A DNA stretch of 29,354 nucleotides, from the NCBI GenBank assembly GCA_050694055.1, contig JBOGWX010000091.1, positions 1-29,354 on the forward strand, written 5' to 3'. The DNA comes from WHSV01 sp050694055 (lineage in GTDB: Bacteria; Actinomycetota; CADDZG01; WHSQ01). The notes below the pieces were generated by a model that saw nothing but the letters and a program-made list of their open reading frames with translations, was not told where the DNA came from and ran no database searches. Shown in pieces: positions 7,200 to 14,997 of the stretch. Every line of letters begins with the position of its first letter. The stretch's first letter is position 1. The position numbers and the translations under genes are program-made.

Positions 7200-8210
7200 C
7201 TTGTTCGTCTCGATCCACTCGTCGATGGCTGCCCAATGCTCGAACAACCAGTCGATCCGCTCCTCGTCGCCGTCGGGTAACTCCTCCTCGGGAACGATCC
7301 ACCAGCGGACCTTCAGGGTCTTGTCCATGGGGATGCCCCGCCAGATGTCGACCACGCTGTCCAGGTGGTCGAGGCCCGTGTGCGCCACGAACATGATGTC
7401 GGTGATGGGCGTGGCGGCAATCGCCGCGAGCGCGCCGCCCGGCTTCGGAGGGAGCACGTTGCGCATGAGCGAGGCCTTGTCGGCCTCGTCGTGATGACCC
7501 TTGTGGCGTAGCCGCTCGATCGCCTTTACGCGCCGTCGTGCGGTGAAGTTGCCGCCCTCGGGAAAGATGATCAGCGCATCGCGCTCGTTCATGACTTCGG
7601 CAAGCTCACCGATTGCCTCGATGATGTCTTCCCCCGCCTTCGGATTGGGTGTGATGAAGCGATTGGGAAGCCGGCCCAGGACGATGTCGATGCAGGGATC
7701 GAGCCGCAGGGTGTCCTTCAGCACGATGCGCGCGTTGCGATGAAGTTGCACGAGCACCCCGTACGCGATGAGGAATGAATCACCGGGGCCCGCATGACGT
7801 GCAAACACCAATAAGGGTCTGCGGTGGATACCGCCGAGGTCGAGCGAGGCACCCGGCATGTCGAGCTCGACCTCGAGCTTGAACAGTCGAACACCGACTC
7901 GATACAAGCCGGTGAGGAACCAGCGCATCAACTCGTAGTGCTGCTCCTGAATCGAGTCCGACTTCATCCTGGCCCCGAAGCCGCTCCGCACCCACATCCC
8001 GGTAAGAAGGATAATCCCGATGGACTCGTAGACGAGATAGACGAGGGCCATGGCTAGAAGGCGGAACACGCGCCACCGGCCCGGGACGAACGGCGTGGCG
8101 ACCAGCGCAACGAACAGCCACAGGGGGAGAGTCGTGAGCGCCAGGAAGGTCCCAACGAAAATGACAGGAGCGATGACGAGACGGCGAACAACCTTAGGAG
8201 GGACGTTCAC
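7185..8210 (-). CDS. Lysophospholipid acyltransferase, PlsC-like
   Basis: A 341-residue membrane enzyme expected to transfer an acyl chain to a lysophospholipid or acylglycerol phosphate. Two hydrophobic stretches (about 11-40 and 50-72) anchor the N-terminus. The acyltransferase motifs are HAGPGD (H139 and D144, the HX4D pair) and FPEG (216-219), followed by FTARRR. The start is taken as GTG at 8210, overlapping the patatin gene stop (GTGA); the frame is open further upstream, but that part is antisense to the patatin gene's own reading and lacks family features. Last gene of the minus-strand men unit. It is longer than typical PlsC (about 240 residues), so the substrate is not assigned. Confidence 0.85.
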   Translation of the reverse strand: MNVPPKVVRRLVIAPVIFVGTFLALTTLPLWLFVALVATPFVPGRWRVFRLLAMALVYLVYESIGIILLTGMWVRSGFGARMKSDSIQEQHYELMRWFLTGLYRVGVRLFKLEVELDMPGASLDLGGIHRRPLLVFARHAGPGDSFLIAYGVLVQLHRNARIVLKDTLRLDPCIDIVLGRLPNRFITPNPKAGEDIIEAIGELAEVMNERDALIIFPEGGNFTARRRVKAIERLRHKGHHDEADKASLMRNVLPPKPGGALAAIAATPITDIMFVAHTGLDHLDSVVDIWRGIPMDKTLKVRWWIVPEEELPDGDEERIDWLFEHWAAIDEWIETNKGPSA

Positions 8211-9058
8211 TCCGACCCTGATCCGATTTCCTGGAGATAGCTCGCCGAGGCCTCGTAGGCGCGATCGATGCGCTCGGCCGTCTTGGACATGTTTCTGTAA
8301 CGAAGCTGCGCCAGGTCGTTGAAGCGAACCTCCTCGCCCGTCGGCAGGACGTGCACGCCGACGGACTCCGGGAGGTCGCTCATCTGACGGGCGAAGCGAT
8401 GCCGCCGCGCGATCTCGAAGGCGACGAGAGCGACCTCCCACGGCTTGGTGGGTTTCGTAAGGGGCTGCTCGATCCGGCCTACTTGGAGCACGTAGATGGT
8501 GGCTGCCCCCATCGCCACCGCTCGGTCGACGGGGATGCTGTTGACCAGGCCGCCGTCGAGGAAGTTCTCATCGCCCAACTCGACGGGAGGCAGCAGTCCC
8601 GGCACCGCCGAAGAGGCCAGAACCGCGTCCACGATCGAGCCCTCGGTGAACCAGTGCTCGGCGGCGCGTTCGATGCTTGCGGCGACGCACTGGAAGGGAA
8701 CCGCCAGTTCCTCGATGAGTCGGACGGGCAGAGCGCGCTCCAGTGCTTGGCGCAGGGGTTCGTTCGGGTGGGCATGGGTGCGCGTGCGCGCGAAGGTGCC
8801 GAGCCGGGCCAGCATCCCCCCGCTGAAGATGCCGGCCTCGTCGGCCGAGGTCCACAGTTCCGTCAGCCTTTCGACCGATGCGGTGGTGGGATCGGAGGCC
8901 AGCACCGCGCCGTTGACGGCGCCGATGGACGTGCCCAGGATGACGTCGGGGACGATGCCCGCCTCGAGCAGAGCTCGGAGCATCCCGACCTCGTTGGCTC
9001 CGAGAACGCCGCCGCCCCCGAGAACGAAGGCCACGGAGCCCTCACCGACTTGTGTCAT
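8207..9058 (-). CDS. Patatin-like phospholipase
   Basis: A 283-residue serine acyl hydrolase of the patatin/RssA group. The oxyanion loop GGGGVLG (14-20), the nucleophile elbow GTSIG with S44, and the DGG motif with catalytic D168 (ENFLDGGLVNSIP) are all present, so it should be active on acyl lipids. No signal peptide: it probably acts at the cytoplasmic face. It starts 21 bases after the menD stop and its stop overlaps the start of the acyltransferase gene. A deacylating and a reacylating enzyme made in coupled fashion suggest phospholipid acyl-chain remodelling (inference). The ATG start gives the usual short lead before the first beta strand (VAFVLGGGG). Confidence 0.92.
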   Translation of the reverse strand: MTQVGEGSVAFVLGGGGVLGANEVGMLRALLEAGIVPDVILGTSIGAVNGAVLASDPTTASVERLTELWTSADEAGIFSGGMLARLGTFARTRTHAHPNEPLRQALERALPVRLIEELAVPFQCVAASIERAAEHWFTEGSIVDAVLASSAVPGLLPPVELGDENFLDGGLVNSIPVDRAVAMGAATIYVLQVGRIEQPLTKPTKPWEVALVAFEIARRHRFARQMSDLPESVGVHVLPTGEEVRFNDLAQLRYRNMSKTAERIDRAYEASASYLQEIGSGSE

Positions 9059-9079
9059 TGTCGGTGATTGTCGCGCGCC

Positions 9080-10816
9080 TCATGACCACAGGTGATTCAA
9101 CGCATGGTCTACCGCCGCGTACATGCCTTCGTGCACGGCCACGTTGTCGGGCCGGTCGGTCCGGACCTCGATCAGGTGAACACCGCCGAACTCTAACCGG
9201 GCGACCACGGAGTCTCTCAGGACCGTCGCCGTCTCGACGCGCTCGTAGCCGCATCCACCCACTCGGGCGACGGCTTCGAAGTCGGCTCCGTGAGGAGTGC
9301 CGAAGACGCGCTCGAAGTGCTCCGGATAGTCGGCCTGTTCCAGAAACGAGAAGATGCCTCCGCCGTCGTTGTTGACGACGATCAAGACGCAGGACGCCGA
9401 CATGTCGCGCGTTGCGAGGAGTCCGTTCTGGTCGTGCAGCAATGTGAGGTCGCCGCAGAGCGCCGCGGTCGGCTTCCCCGAGGCAGCTGCGATGCCGAGG
9501 GTCGTGGACACGAATCCGTCGATGCCGTTGGCGCCGCGGTTGCCGTAGATATCCACTCCGGTTCTCGGCTCCATGACCGCATCGAGGTCTCTTACCGGCA
9601 TGCTCGAACCCACCACGAGATTGCTTCCGTCGGGAAGGACCGCCGCCAGTTCGCGCGCGGTGCGCGGCTCGGTCAGTAAGTCGTCCATCTCGAGGAAGTC
9701 GCTCAGCGCCTCACTCGCCGCGCCGTCGGCCGCGGCCCACGCTCGCAGCCATTCGCCGCCACCGCGCTCGGGCGCTCTATCGATGAGCGCCTTGCACAGA
9801 TGCGAGCCCTCGCCGTGAAGCAACCTGCTTGCGAGACGCTGCGGGTCGATCCACGTGCCGGGGCGAACGAAGCCGATGTGCTCGCGGCAACCGTCGAGGT
9901 AGCGGCCGAGCGCGCGCGACAATCCCGTCTTGCCGAACCGCAGGACCAGCTCGGCCGGGTGTCGCTCGGCAAAGTTCTGTGAACGCAGCAGTGCCTCGTA
10001 GTGAGCGATCGCGGGTTCCCCCGTTCGTGCGTTCGATGCAGGCTCCGCCAGCACTGGGTAGCCGGTCCGGCGCGCGAGTTCTAGGAGAGCCACCGCGGGG
10101 GGTGCGCCGGCTCCGGCGACGATGACGCCGCGTTCGCTCTGGGCGGCCAGCTGCGCGATGGCATCGATCTCGCGCTCGGGGGTGAGGAACGGAGTTCCCG
10201 TTGTCGTGGTCCACGGTCGACCGTCCGGGCGGCCGGAGGTATCCAGCTCGAAGCCCGGCAGGGCCTCGGGGACGAGCGGCTCTCGCAACGAGACGTTGAG
10301 GTGGACGGGACCGGGAGCTCCTCCCATCGAGCCGGTGGCCTCCGCCCACGCGCGGCAGGCCGTCGAGCGCCAATACGCAGGCTGACTCGGGTCCGTTGCC
10401 GGCGCGCCGACCTCTGAGAACCACCGCACCGAGTCGCCGTAGAGCTTGAGCTGGTCGATGGTCTGGTTCGCGCCGGTCCCTCGCAGTTCGGGGGGCCGGT
10501 CGGCGGTCAGCACGACGAGAGGCACCCCGTCGTTGAGCGCCTCTACGACGGCCGGAAGGAAGTTGGCCGCAGCCGTGCCCGAAGTGCATGCAAGCAGAGC
10601 CGGCCGGCCGGTGGCCCGCGCGCAACCGAGTGCGAGAAACCCCGCAGAGCGCTCGTCGATGCTGACGTGAAGATCGAGCCGCTGCTCGGCCGCCAGGGTT
10701 AAGGCGAGAGGAGCGGAGCGCGAGCCGGGAGCGAGCACGGCATGGCTCACACCGTTGCGCACGAACTCGTCGACGAGCGTCATGGCGAGGGCCTGTGAGG
10801 GGTTGACGGCCGTCAC
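9080..10816 (-). CDS. menD: SEPHCHC synthase MenD (thiamine-diphosphate enzyme)
   Basis: It condenses isochorismate with 2-oxoglutarate, using thiamine diphosphate, to give 2-succinyl-5-enolpyruvyl-6-hydroxy-3-cyclohexene-1-carboxylate. The 578 residues fit the family (about 550-580). It begins NPSQALAMTLVDEFVRNGV and holds APGSRSAPL, the catalytic glutamate E55 in SIDERSAGF, and CTSGTAAANFLPAVVEA. The C-terminal cofactor motif runs from CGDLTLLHDQNGLL to NNDGGGIFSFL. Start: GTG at 10816, overlapping the menC stop as GTGA; the frame stays open far upstream, but that is only the complement of menC. Translational coupling with menC fits their consecutive roles in the pathway. Confidence 0.95.
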   Translation of the reverse strand: MTAVNPSQALAMTLVDEFVRNGVSHAVLAPGSRSAPLALTLAAEQRLDLHVSIDERSAGFLALGCARATGRPALLACTSGTAAANFLPAVVEALNDGVPLVVLTADRPPELRGTGANQTIDQLKLYGDSVRWFSEVGAPATDPSQPAYWRSTACRAWAEATGSMGGAPGPVHLNVSLREPLVPEALPGFELDTSGRPDGRPWTTTTGTPFLTPEREIDAIAQLAAQSERGVIVAGAGAPPAVALLELARRTGYPVLAEPASNARTGEPAIAHYEALLRSQNFAERHPAELVLRFGKTGLSRALGRYLDGCREHIGFVRPGTWIDPQRLASRLLHGEGSHLCKALIDRAPERGGGEWLRAWAAADGAASEALSDFLEMDDLLTEPRTARELAAVLPDGSNLVVGSSMPVRDLDAVMEPRTGVDIYGNRGANGIDGFVSTTLGIAAASGKPTAALCGDLTLLHDQNGLLATRDMSASCVLIVVNNDGGGIFSFLEQADYPEHFERVFGTPHGADFEAVARVGGCGYERVETATVLRDSVVARLEFGGVHLIEVRTDRPDNVAVHEGMYAAVDHALNHLWS

Positions 10817-11751
10817 AGCAGGGCCTCGGCGGCTCGGAGGTGTGCGATCGCACGCTCGCTCGTGTCGTCGTCGGCGCGCCACCGTTGGAGCAGCTCCGCG
10901 TCCGGTTCGGGTCGTCGGACGGGGATCGACCCGTCGACGGGCAGGAGGGACTCGGCGGCTACGTCCCCTTCGAGCAGCTCGACGGTGGCGAGTCCGCAGG
11001 CGTAGGGGAGGGCGGGCAAGCACGCGGCGAGGGCCAGGCCGGACGCGATGCCCACCGACGTCTCGACGGCCGACGACACCACGCACGGGAGCCCCGCGGC
11101 CTCCGCGACTTCGAGCGCGCGTCGAACGCCTCCCAGTGGTTGGACCTTGAGGACCACGATGTCGGCCGCCTCCAGTCCGGCCACGCGCAGCGGATCCTCC
11201 GCGGTGCGGACGGACTCGTCGGCCGCAAGCAAAACGTCGACGCTCCGCCGGAGCGCGGCCATGTCCTCGAGTGTGGCGACGGGCTGTTCGACGTACTCGA
11301 GCTCGTAGCGATCGAGGGCCTTGATCGCGCGCTGCGCCTCGTCGAGGGTCCAGGCACCGTTCGCATCGACGCGCAGTTTGCCCTGGGGGCCGAGCGCGTC
11401 GCGCACCGCTTCGACGCGCGCCTCGTCCTCTCGCAGGGGACCCGGCTCGGCGACCTTGACCTTCGCCGTGGAACACGATGAGTTGCCGGCTATATCGTGG
11501 GCGCGCTGCGGGTCCACCGCCGGCACGGTGACGTTCACGGGAATCGAGTTGCGCAGTGGTTCGGGCCATTCGCTAGTTGCGGATTCGATGGCGCACCGGA
11601 GCCAGCGAACCGCAATGTCCGGACCGTAGTCGGGGAAGGGTGAGAACTCACCCCAACCGTGCGAACCCTGGAGGAGGACGCCGGTTCGCTCGGTCACGCC
11701 ACGGAAGCGCGTCCGGAGCGGGATGCGGAAAACGTGGGTTACGAGATCCAT
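10813..11751 (-). CDS. menC: o-Succinylbenzoate synthase MenC
   Basis: It dehydrates SHCHC to o-succinylbenzoate. The 312 residues carry the enolase-superfamily set for this family: the KxK pair K97 and K99 (AKVKVAE), metal ligands D129 (RVDANGAW), E155 (EYVEQPV) and D178 (LAADES), and the general base K202 (VVLKVQPLGG). Start: ATG at 11751, which gives the normal N-terminal strand (MDLVTHVFRIPLRTRF). This overlaps the end of menA by 13 bases. The stop overlaps the menD start. Related muconate-lactonising enzymes share the fold, but the location between menA and menD settles the name. Confidence 0.92.
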   Translation of the reverse strand: MDLVTHVFRIPLRTRFRGVTERTGVLLQGSHGWGEFSPFPDYGPDIAVRWLRCAIESATSEWPEPLRNSIPVNVTVPAVDPQRAHDIAGNSSCSTAKVKVAEPGPLREDEARVEAVRDALGPQGKLRVDANGAWTLDEAQRAIKALDRYELEYVEQPVATLEDMAALRRSVDVLLAADESVRTAEDPLRVAGLEAADIVVLKVQPLGGVRRALEVAEAAGLPCVVSSAVETSVGIASGLALAACLPALPYACGLATVELLEGDVAAESLLPVDGSIPVRRPEPDAELLQRWRADDDTSERAIAHLRAAEALL

Positions 11752-12596
11752 AGCCCCACCGCCAAGCCGATGCCAAGAGCGAGCTGAGCCGCGCTCGTCG
11801 CCCCGAGGGCCGGGACGAGGTCGGCTCCCTGAGCTCGATCGACGATTCTGCGCGCTCGTTCGAGGGGCAGCGAGCAGACGAGGCCGAGGAGCGGCCAGAC
11901 GTCGTCGTCGACGGTCGACGCGACGAATGTTCCGATGAGAACGCCCACGGAGAGGATCGTGAAGAGGAGTCGTGTGCGCCGCTCGCCGAGCCTGACCGCA
12001 AGCGTTCTCTTCCCCGCCGGAGCGTCGGTCGGTATGTCGCGCAGGTTGTTGACCACGAGAATGGCGACCGCGAGGAGACCGACGGGAAGCGCGGCCGCAA
12101 CCGCGACTTCGGGGATCGCTTCGTCCTGCACGTAGGCGGAGCCGATGGTCGCCACCAGCCCGAAGAACACGAACACGAAGACCTCGCCGAGCCCGGCGGA
12201 CGCGTAGGGTCGCGGCCCCCCGCTGTACGCGAGCAGCGCGGCGAAGCAGGCGAGCCCCACGACCAGCAGCCACAAAGTGGTGGCGAGGGCGAGCGCAAGC
12301 CCCGCGACGGCGGCGACCCCGATCGTGATTGCGAGGGCGACCTTCATCCCCTGGGGCGAGACGAGCCCCGAGGCCACCGCTCTGCGGGGGCCGAGCCGAG
12401 CTTCGGTGTCCACCCCGCGCTGTGCGTCGAAGAGGTCGTTCGCGAAGTTGACGCCAACCTGGATGCTCACGCCGACGACGAGGGCAGCGACGAAGCGCCA
12501 GGCGATGAAGCGGTCGGCGGCCGCGGTGCCGACGAGCACGGGAGTGATGCCCGCAGTGAGCGTCCGTGGGCGAGCGGCCTCGACCCAAGTCTGCAT
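11739..12596 (-). CDS. menA: 1,4-Dihydroxy-2-naphthoate polyprenyltransferase MenA
   Basis: This membrane enzyme attaches the isoprenoid tail to DHNA, giving demethylmenaquinone. The 285 residues are mainly hydrophobic helices of the UbiA family. The first aspartate motif is N53-D54-x2-D57 followed by D63 (NDLFDAQRGVD); the second is around NNLRDIPTDAPAGKRTLAVRLG. The opening WVEAARPRTL is typical of MenA. It starts 4 bases after the menB stop and overlaps menC by 13 bases, so it sits in the middle of the operon. Other UbiA enzymes are conceivable by sequence alone, but the neighbours and the N-terminus fit MenA. Confidence 0.93.
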   Translation of the reverse strand: MQTWVEAARPRTLTAGITPVLVGTAAADRFIAWRFVAALVVGVSIQVGVNFANDLFDAQRGVDTEARLGPRRAVASGLVSPQGMKVALAITIGVAAVAGLALALATTLWLLVVGLACFAALLAYSGGPRPYASAGLGEVFVFVFFGLVATIGSAYVQDEAIPEVAVAAALPVGLLAVAILVVNNLRDIPTDAPAGKRTLAVRLGERRTRLLFTILSVGVLIGTFVASTVDDDVWPLLGLVCSLPLERARRIVDRAQGADLVPALGATSAAQLALGIGLAVGLWIS

Positions 12597-12600
12597 GCGA

Positions 12601-13413
12601 CTAGGGACGCTTGGGGAACTGATCGAAGTTCGGCTTCCGCTTCTCGAGGTACGCGTTGCGGCCTTCCTGGGCCTCTTCGCTGAGGTAGTACAAGAGCGTC
12701 GCGTCGCCCGCGAGTTGCTGGATGCCTGCGAGTCCGTCGGTGTCGGCGTTGAAGGCGGCCTTCAGCATGCGCAGCGCCAGGGGGCTCATCTCGAGGATGC
12801 GGTTGGCCCACGCGACGGTGGCCTCCTCGAGCTCGTCAAGGGGCACCACCTTGTTCACCAGGCCCATGCGCAGGGCCTCCTCGGCGTCGTACTGCTCGCA
12901 GAGATACCAGATCTCGCGCGCCTTCTTCTGACCGACCATGCGAGCGAGCAGGCCCGCGCCGTAGCCACCGTCGAAGCTTCCGACCTTCGGTCCCGTCTGG
13001 CCGAAGCGAGCGTTGTCCGCGGCGATGGTGAGGTCGCATACGACGTGGAGCACGTGGCCTCCACCGATTGCGAAGCCGGCGACCATCGCGATCACCGGCT
13101 TGGGCGTCCTCCGGATCTGGACCTGCAGGTCGAGCACGTTGAGCCGCCCGACGCCCTTCTCGTCCTGGTAGCCGTCGTCTCCTCGGACCCGCTGGTCGCC
13201 GCCGGAGCAGAAGGCCTCGTCTCCGGCCCCCGTGAAGATGATGGCTCCGATCCTCGGGTCGTCCCGGGCGACGTCGAAGGCGTCGCTGAGCTCGAACAGC
13301 GTCTTGGGCCTGAAGGCGTTGCGGACCTCGGGCCGGTTGATGGTGAGCTTGGCGATCCCGCCGCTCGTCTCGTAGATGATGTCCTGGTAGTCGCCGCTAC
13401 GGTCCCAATTCAT
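12601..13413 (-). CDS. menB: 1,4-Dihydroxy-2-naphthoyl-CoA synthase MenB
   Basis: It closes the second ring of the naphthoquinone from o-succinylbenzoyl-CoA. The 270-residue crotonase-fold protein shows TINRPEVRNAFRP, FCSGGDQRVRG, the oxyanion segment GFAIGGGHVLHVVCD, GQTGPKVGSFDGGYG (with the MenB-specific Asp), and the C-terminal NAYLEKRKPNFDQFPK, all close to known MenB proteins. The start ATG has a TAGGAG-type ribosome site about 11 bases upstream on the minus strand. A 55-base gap separates it from the methyltransferase gene, the largest inside this unit, so an internal promoter is possible. Confidence 0.96.
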   Translation of the reverse strand: MNWDRSGDYQDIIYETSGGIAKLTINRPEVRNAFRPKTLFELSDAFDVARDDPRIGAIIFTGAGDEAFCSGGDQRVRGDDGYQDEKGVGRLNVLDLQVQIRRTPKPVIAMVAGFAIGGGHVLHVVCDLTIAADNARFGQTGPKVGSFDGGYGAGLLARMVGQKKAREIWYLCEQYDAEEALRMGLVNKVVPLDELEEATVAWANRILEMSPLALRMLKAAFNADTDGLAGIQQLAGDATLLYYLSEEAQEGRNAYLEKRKPNFDQFPKRP

Positions 13414-13468
13414 CGAAGTGATTACTCCTAAAGTGATCTCTCGAACCTTCGATCAACCGTAGCAGTTC

Positions 13469-14554
13469 CTAATCCCGTGCACCGATCATGACCTCGAGGC
13501 CACCGAGGCCCGCTGGGTCGCCGAGGGCGTTCAGCGCGTGACGGCGGGAGAGGGCGCGCACGGCCGCGGCCCCCCTTCCGCTTGCCGCCAGGTCTCGCTG
13601 TCGCTCGACGACGGACTCCTGCAGGTCTCCGAGGCCCAGTTCCTGCAGCACGGATCGCTGCGGAGTGGGTCCGCTCACGCGGCAACCCGCCCCCTCGAGC
13701 GCCGCGCCGACGACGTCCCAGTTCGCGTGCGAGGTGATGTCCTTGTCTCCGGGCCGCTCGAGCACCTCGTCGTCCGCTCCGGTCGACGAGTAGCACACCA
13801 ACGTTCCCGAGGGTCGCCGCTCGAGCTCTCGCCACGTGACGCCGTAGTCGATCAAGAACACCCTTCCGCGCGCGATGGCCGCGGCACAGGACTGCACGAA
13901 GTCCACGGCGGCCACTCCGACCTCGACCCGGCCCCCCTCGTCCGGGCGCAGGATCCCGGAGGCGAGCTGCGACACGCGCGAATCGGAGAGCGCCCCTCGC
14001 ACGAGCTCGAGGCCTGTGCCGGAGGCACCAACGTAGAGCTCGACGAGCTCTTCCCCGCCCAGCTCGACGAGATGAACCGGCAGGTTGTCCAGCACCTCGT
14101 TGGCCGTCACACACCCGTGCGACACGGGCGACACCTCCTCGATGGAGGTGGACCAGACGACGTTGTCGAAGGTGCCGAGCAGACTCATCTGCCGCTCGGT
14201 CAGAGCGGGGATGCGCTCGACCAGCCGGTAGGTCAGAGCGTCTCGGAAGTCGTCCCGCACGGCGCTCAGTACCGCGTGGGCGAAGCCGCCCTCGCCGGGA
14301 CCGATCTCGATGACCTCGAAGTCGGCGGGCCGGTCGAGCTCCTCCCAGACGCGCCGGAAGCCGACCGCCCACAGGGCGCCGAAGGCCGGATCGAGTTCGG
14401 CCGAGGTCAAGAAGTGGCCGTGCCACCCGCTTCGTTCACTCTGCGCGTAGTAGCCGAACTCGGGGTGGTACAGCGCCGTCTCTTGATATTCGGCGAAGGT
14501 GATGGGCCCGTTCGAGGTGATCCAGGAGCGGAGCAGGCCCTCGAGCTGGTTCAC
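13469..14554 (-). CDS. SAM-dependent methyltransferase, MidA/NDUFAF7 family
   Basis: A 361-residue protein with the family opening (ITFAEYQETALYHPEFGYYA), the SAM loop EIGPGEGG at 83-90, and TANEVLDNLPVHLVEL, IDYG, GTLVCY and DKDITSHANW segments that match MidA-type methyltransferases (COG1565, DUF185). In mitochondria NDUFAF7 methylates an arginine of a complex I subunit and is needed for complex I assembly; the bacterial target is not known. Its position just upstream of menB suggests a respiratory role here (inference). Start: GTG at 14554 overlapping the stop of the TPR-like gene (GTGA). Confidence 0.9.
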   Translation of the reverse strand: MNQLEGLLRSWITSNGPITFAEYQETALYHPEFGYYAQSERSGWHGHFLTSAELDPAFGALWAVGFRRVWEELDRPADFEVIEIGPGEGGFAHAVLSAVRDDFRDALTYRLVERIPALTERQMSLLGTFDNVVWSTSIEEVSPVSHGCVTANEVLDNLPVHLVELGGEELVELYVGASGTGLELVRGALSDSRVSQLASGILRPDEGGRVEVGVAAVDFVQSCAAAIARGRVFLIDYGVTWRELERRPSGTLVCYSSTGADDEVLERPGDKDITSHANWDVVGAALEGAGCRVSGPTPQRSVLQELGLGDLQESVVERQRDLAASGRGAAAVRALSRRHALNALGDPAGLGGLEVMIGARD

Positions 14555-14877
14555 GGATGCTTCCGGGGCGCCGCCTGAGGAAGCCGCCCGGCGGCCTTGA
14601 GCGCCTCGACGCGCGTCTGCTCGTAGAAGGCTCGCTTGTCCTCGTAGGTCTGAACCTGAGCCAGAGCGGCCTCGGCGACCCGCACGACCTCGCGGTGGCG
14701 CGCCTGCTGCTGGTAGAGCGCGATGAGGCGATCGTACGGCCCCGAAGAATCGAAGCCGGCCTCGACGATCGACTCGTGCATCGCGATGGCCTCGTCGACC
14801 CTGCCCACCTGCTCGAGGTTCTGAGCCTTGAGGAAGCGCTTGACGAGCTCAACGTTGTCGGCGGCCACGCCCTTCAT
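14551..14877 (-). CDS. Small TPR-like helical protein (108 aa)
   Basis: The 108 residues are nearly all predicted helix, with TPR-like spacing: AQNLEQVGRVDEAIAMHESIVEAG, then GPYDRLIALYQQQARHREVVRVAEAAL, and a charged C-terminal helix (KRAFYEQTRVEALKAAG). The tail is basic (PRKHP). I recognise no specific family. The ATG at 14877 is chosen because the residues further upstream would cross the divergent promoter region. Its stop overlaps the GTG of the MidA-type gene, so it is the first gene of the eight-gene minus-strand unit. It could be an adaptor for the methyltransferase (inference only). Confidence 0.72.
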   Translation of the reverse strand: MKGVAADNVELVKRFLKAQNLEQVGRVDEAIAMHESIVEAGFDSSGPYDRLIALYQQQARHREVVRVAEAALAQVQTYEDKRAFYEQTRVEALKAAGRLPQAAPRKHP

Positions 14878-14997
14878 GGAAACACGGCCCCAAGGAGGTC
14901 GAGGAACGCAGACTGCGTCAGAGAACTGTGCGGGTAACCTCAGGGTGGAGATGCAGCGCGTATATCCGCACGGCCCGACTCTCAGGAGGTCCGACCT
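14878..14997. promoter_or_regulatory. Divergent intergenic region with a short palindrome
   Basis: This 120-base gap must hold the starts of both the minus-strand men unit and the plus-strand aldolase-like gene. A 13-base palindrome with one central base, ACGCAG-A-CTGCGT, lies at 14906-14918 and may be an operator. A strong ribosome site AGGAGGT (14984-14990) serves the plus-strand gene at 14998. TAACCT at 14935-14940 could be a plus-strand -10 box. I cannot name -35 boxes with confidence. Confidence 0.4.

Noticed and set aside
10817..11569. N-terminal extension of menD (about 250 codons)
   Set aside because: The stretch is out of frame within menC and rich in Arg/Gly; the GTG at 10816 gives a normal MenD start and a GTGA overlap.
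11752..12588. N-terminal extension of menC in the same frame
   Set aside because: It overlaps menA completely and reads as Arg-rich low-complexity sequence; the ATG at 11751 matches the MenC family start.
13414..13468. Internal promoter before menB
   Set aside because: The 55-base gap could hold one, but I could not find a convincing pair of boxes, so it was not listed.
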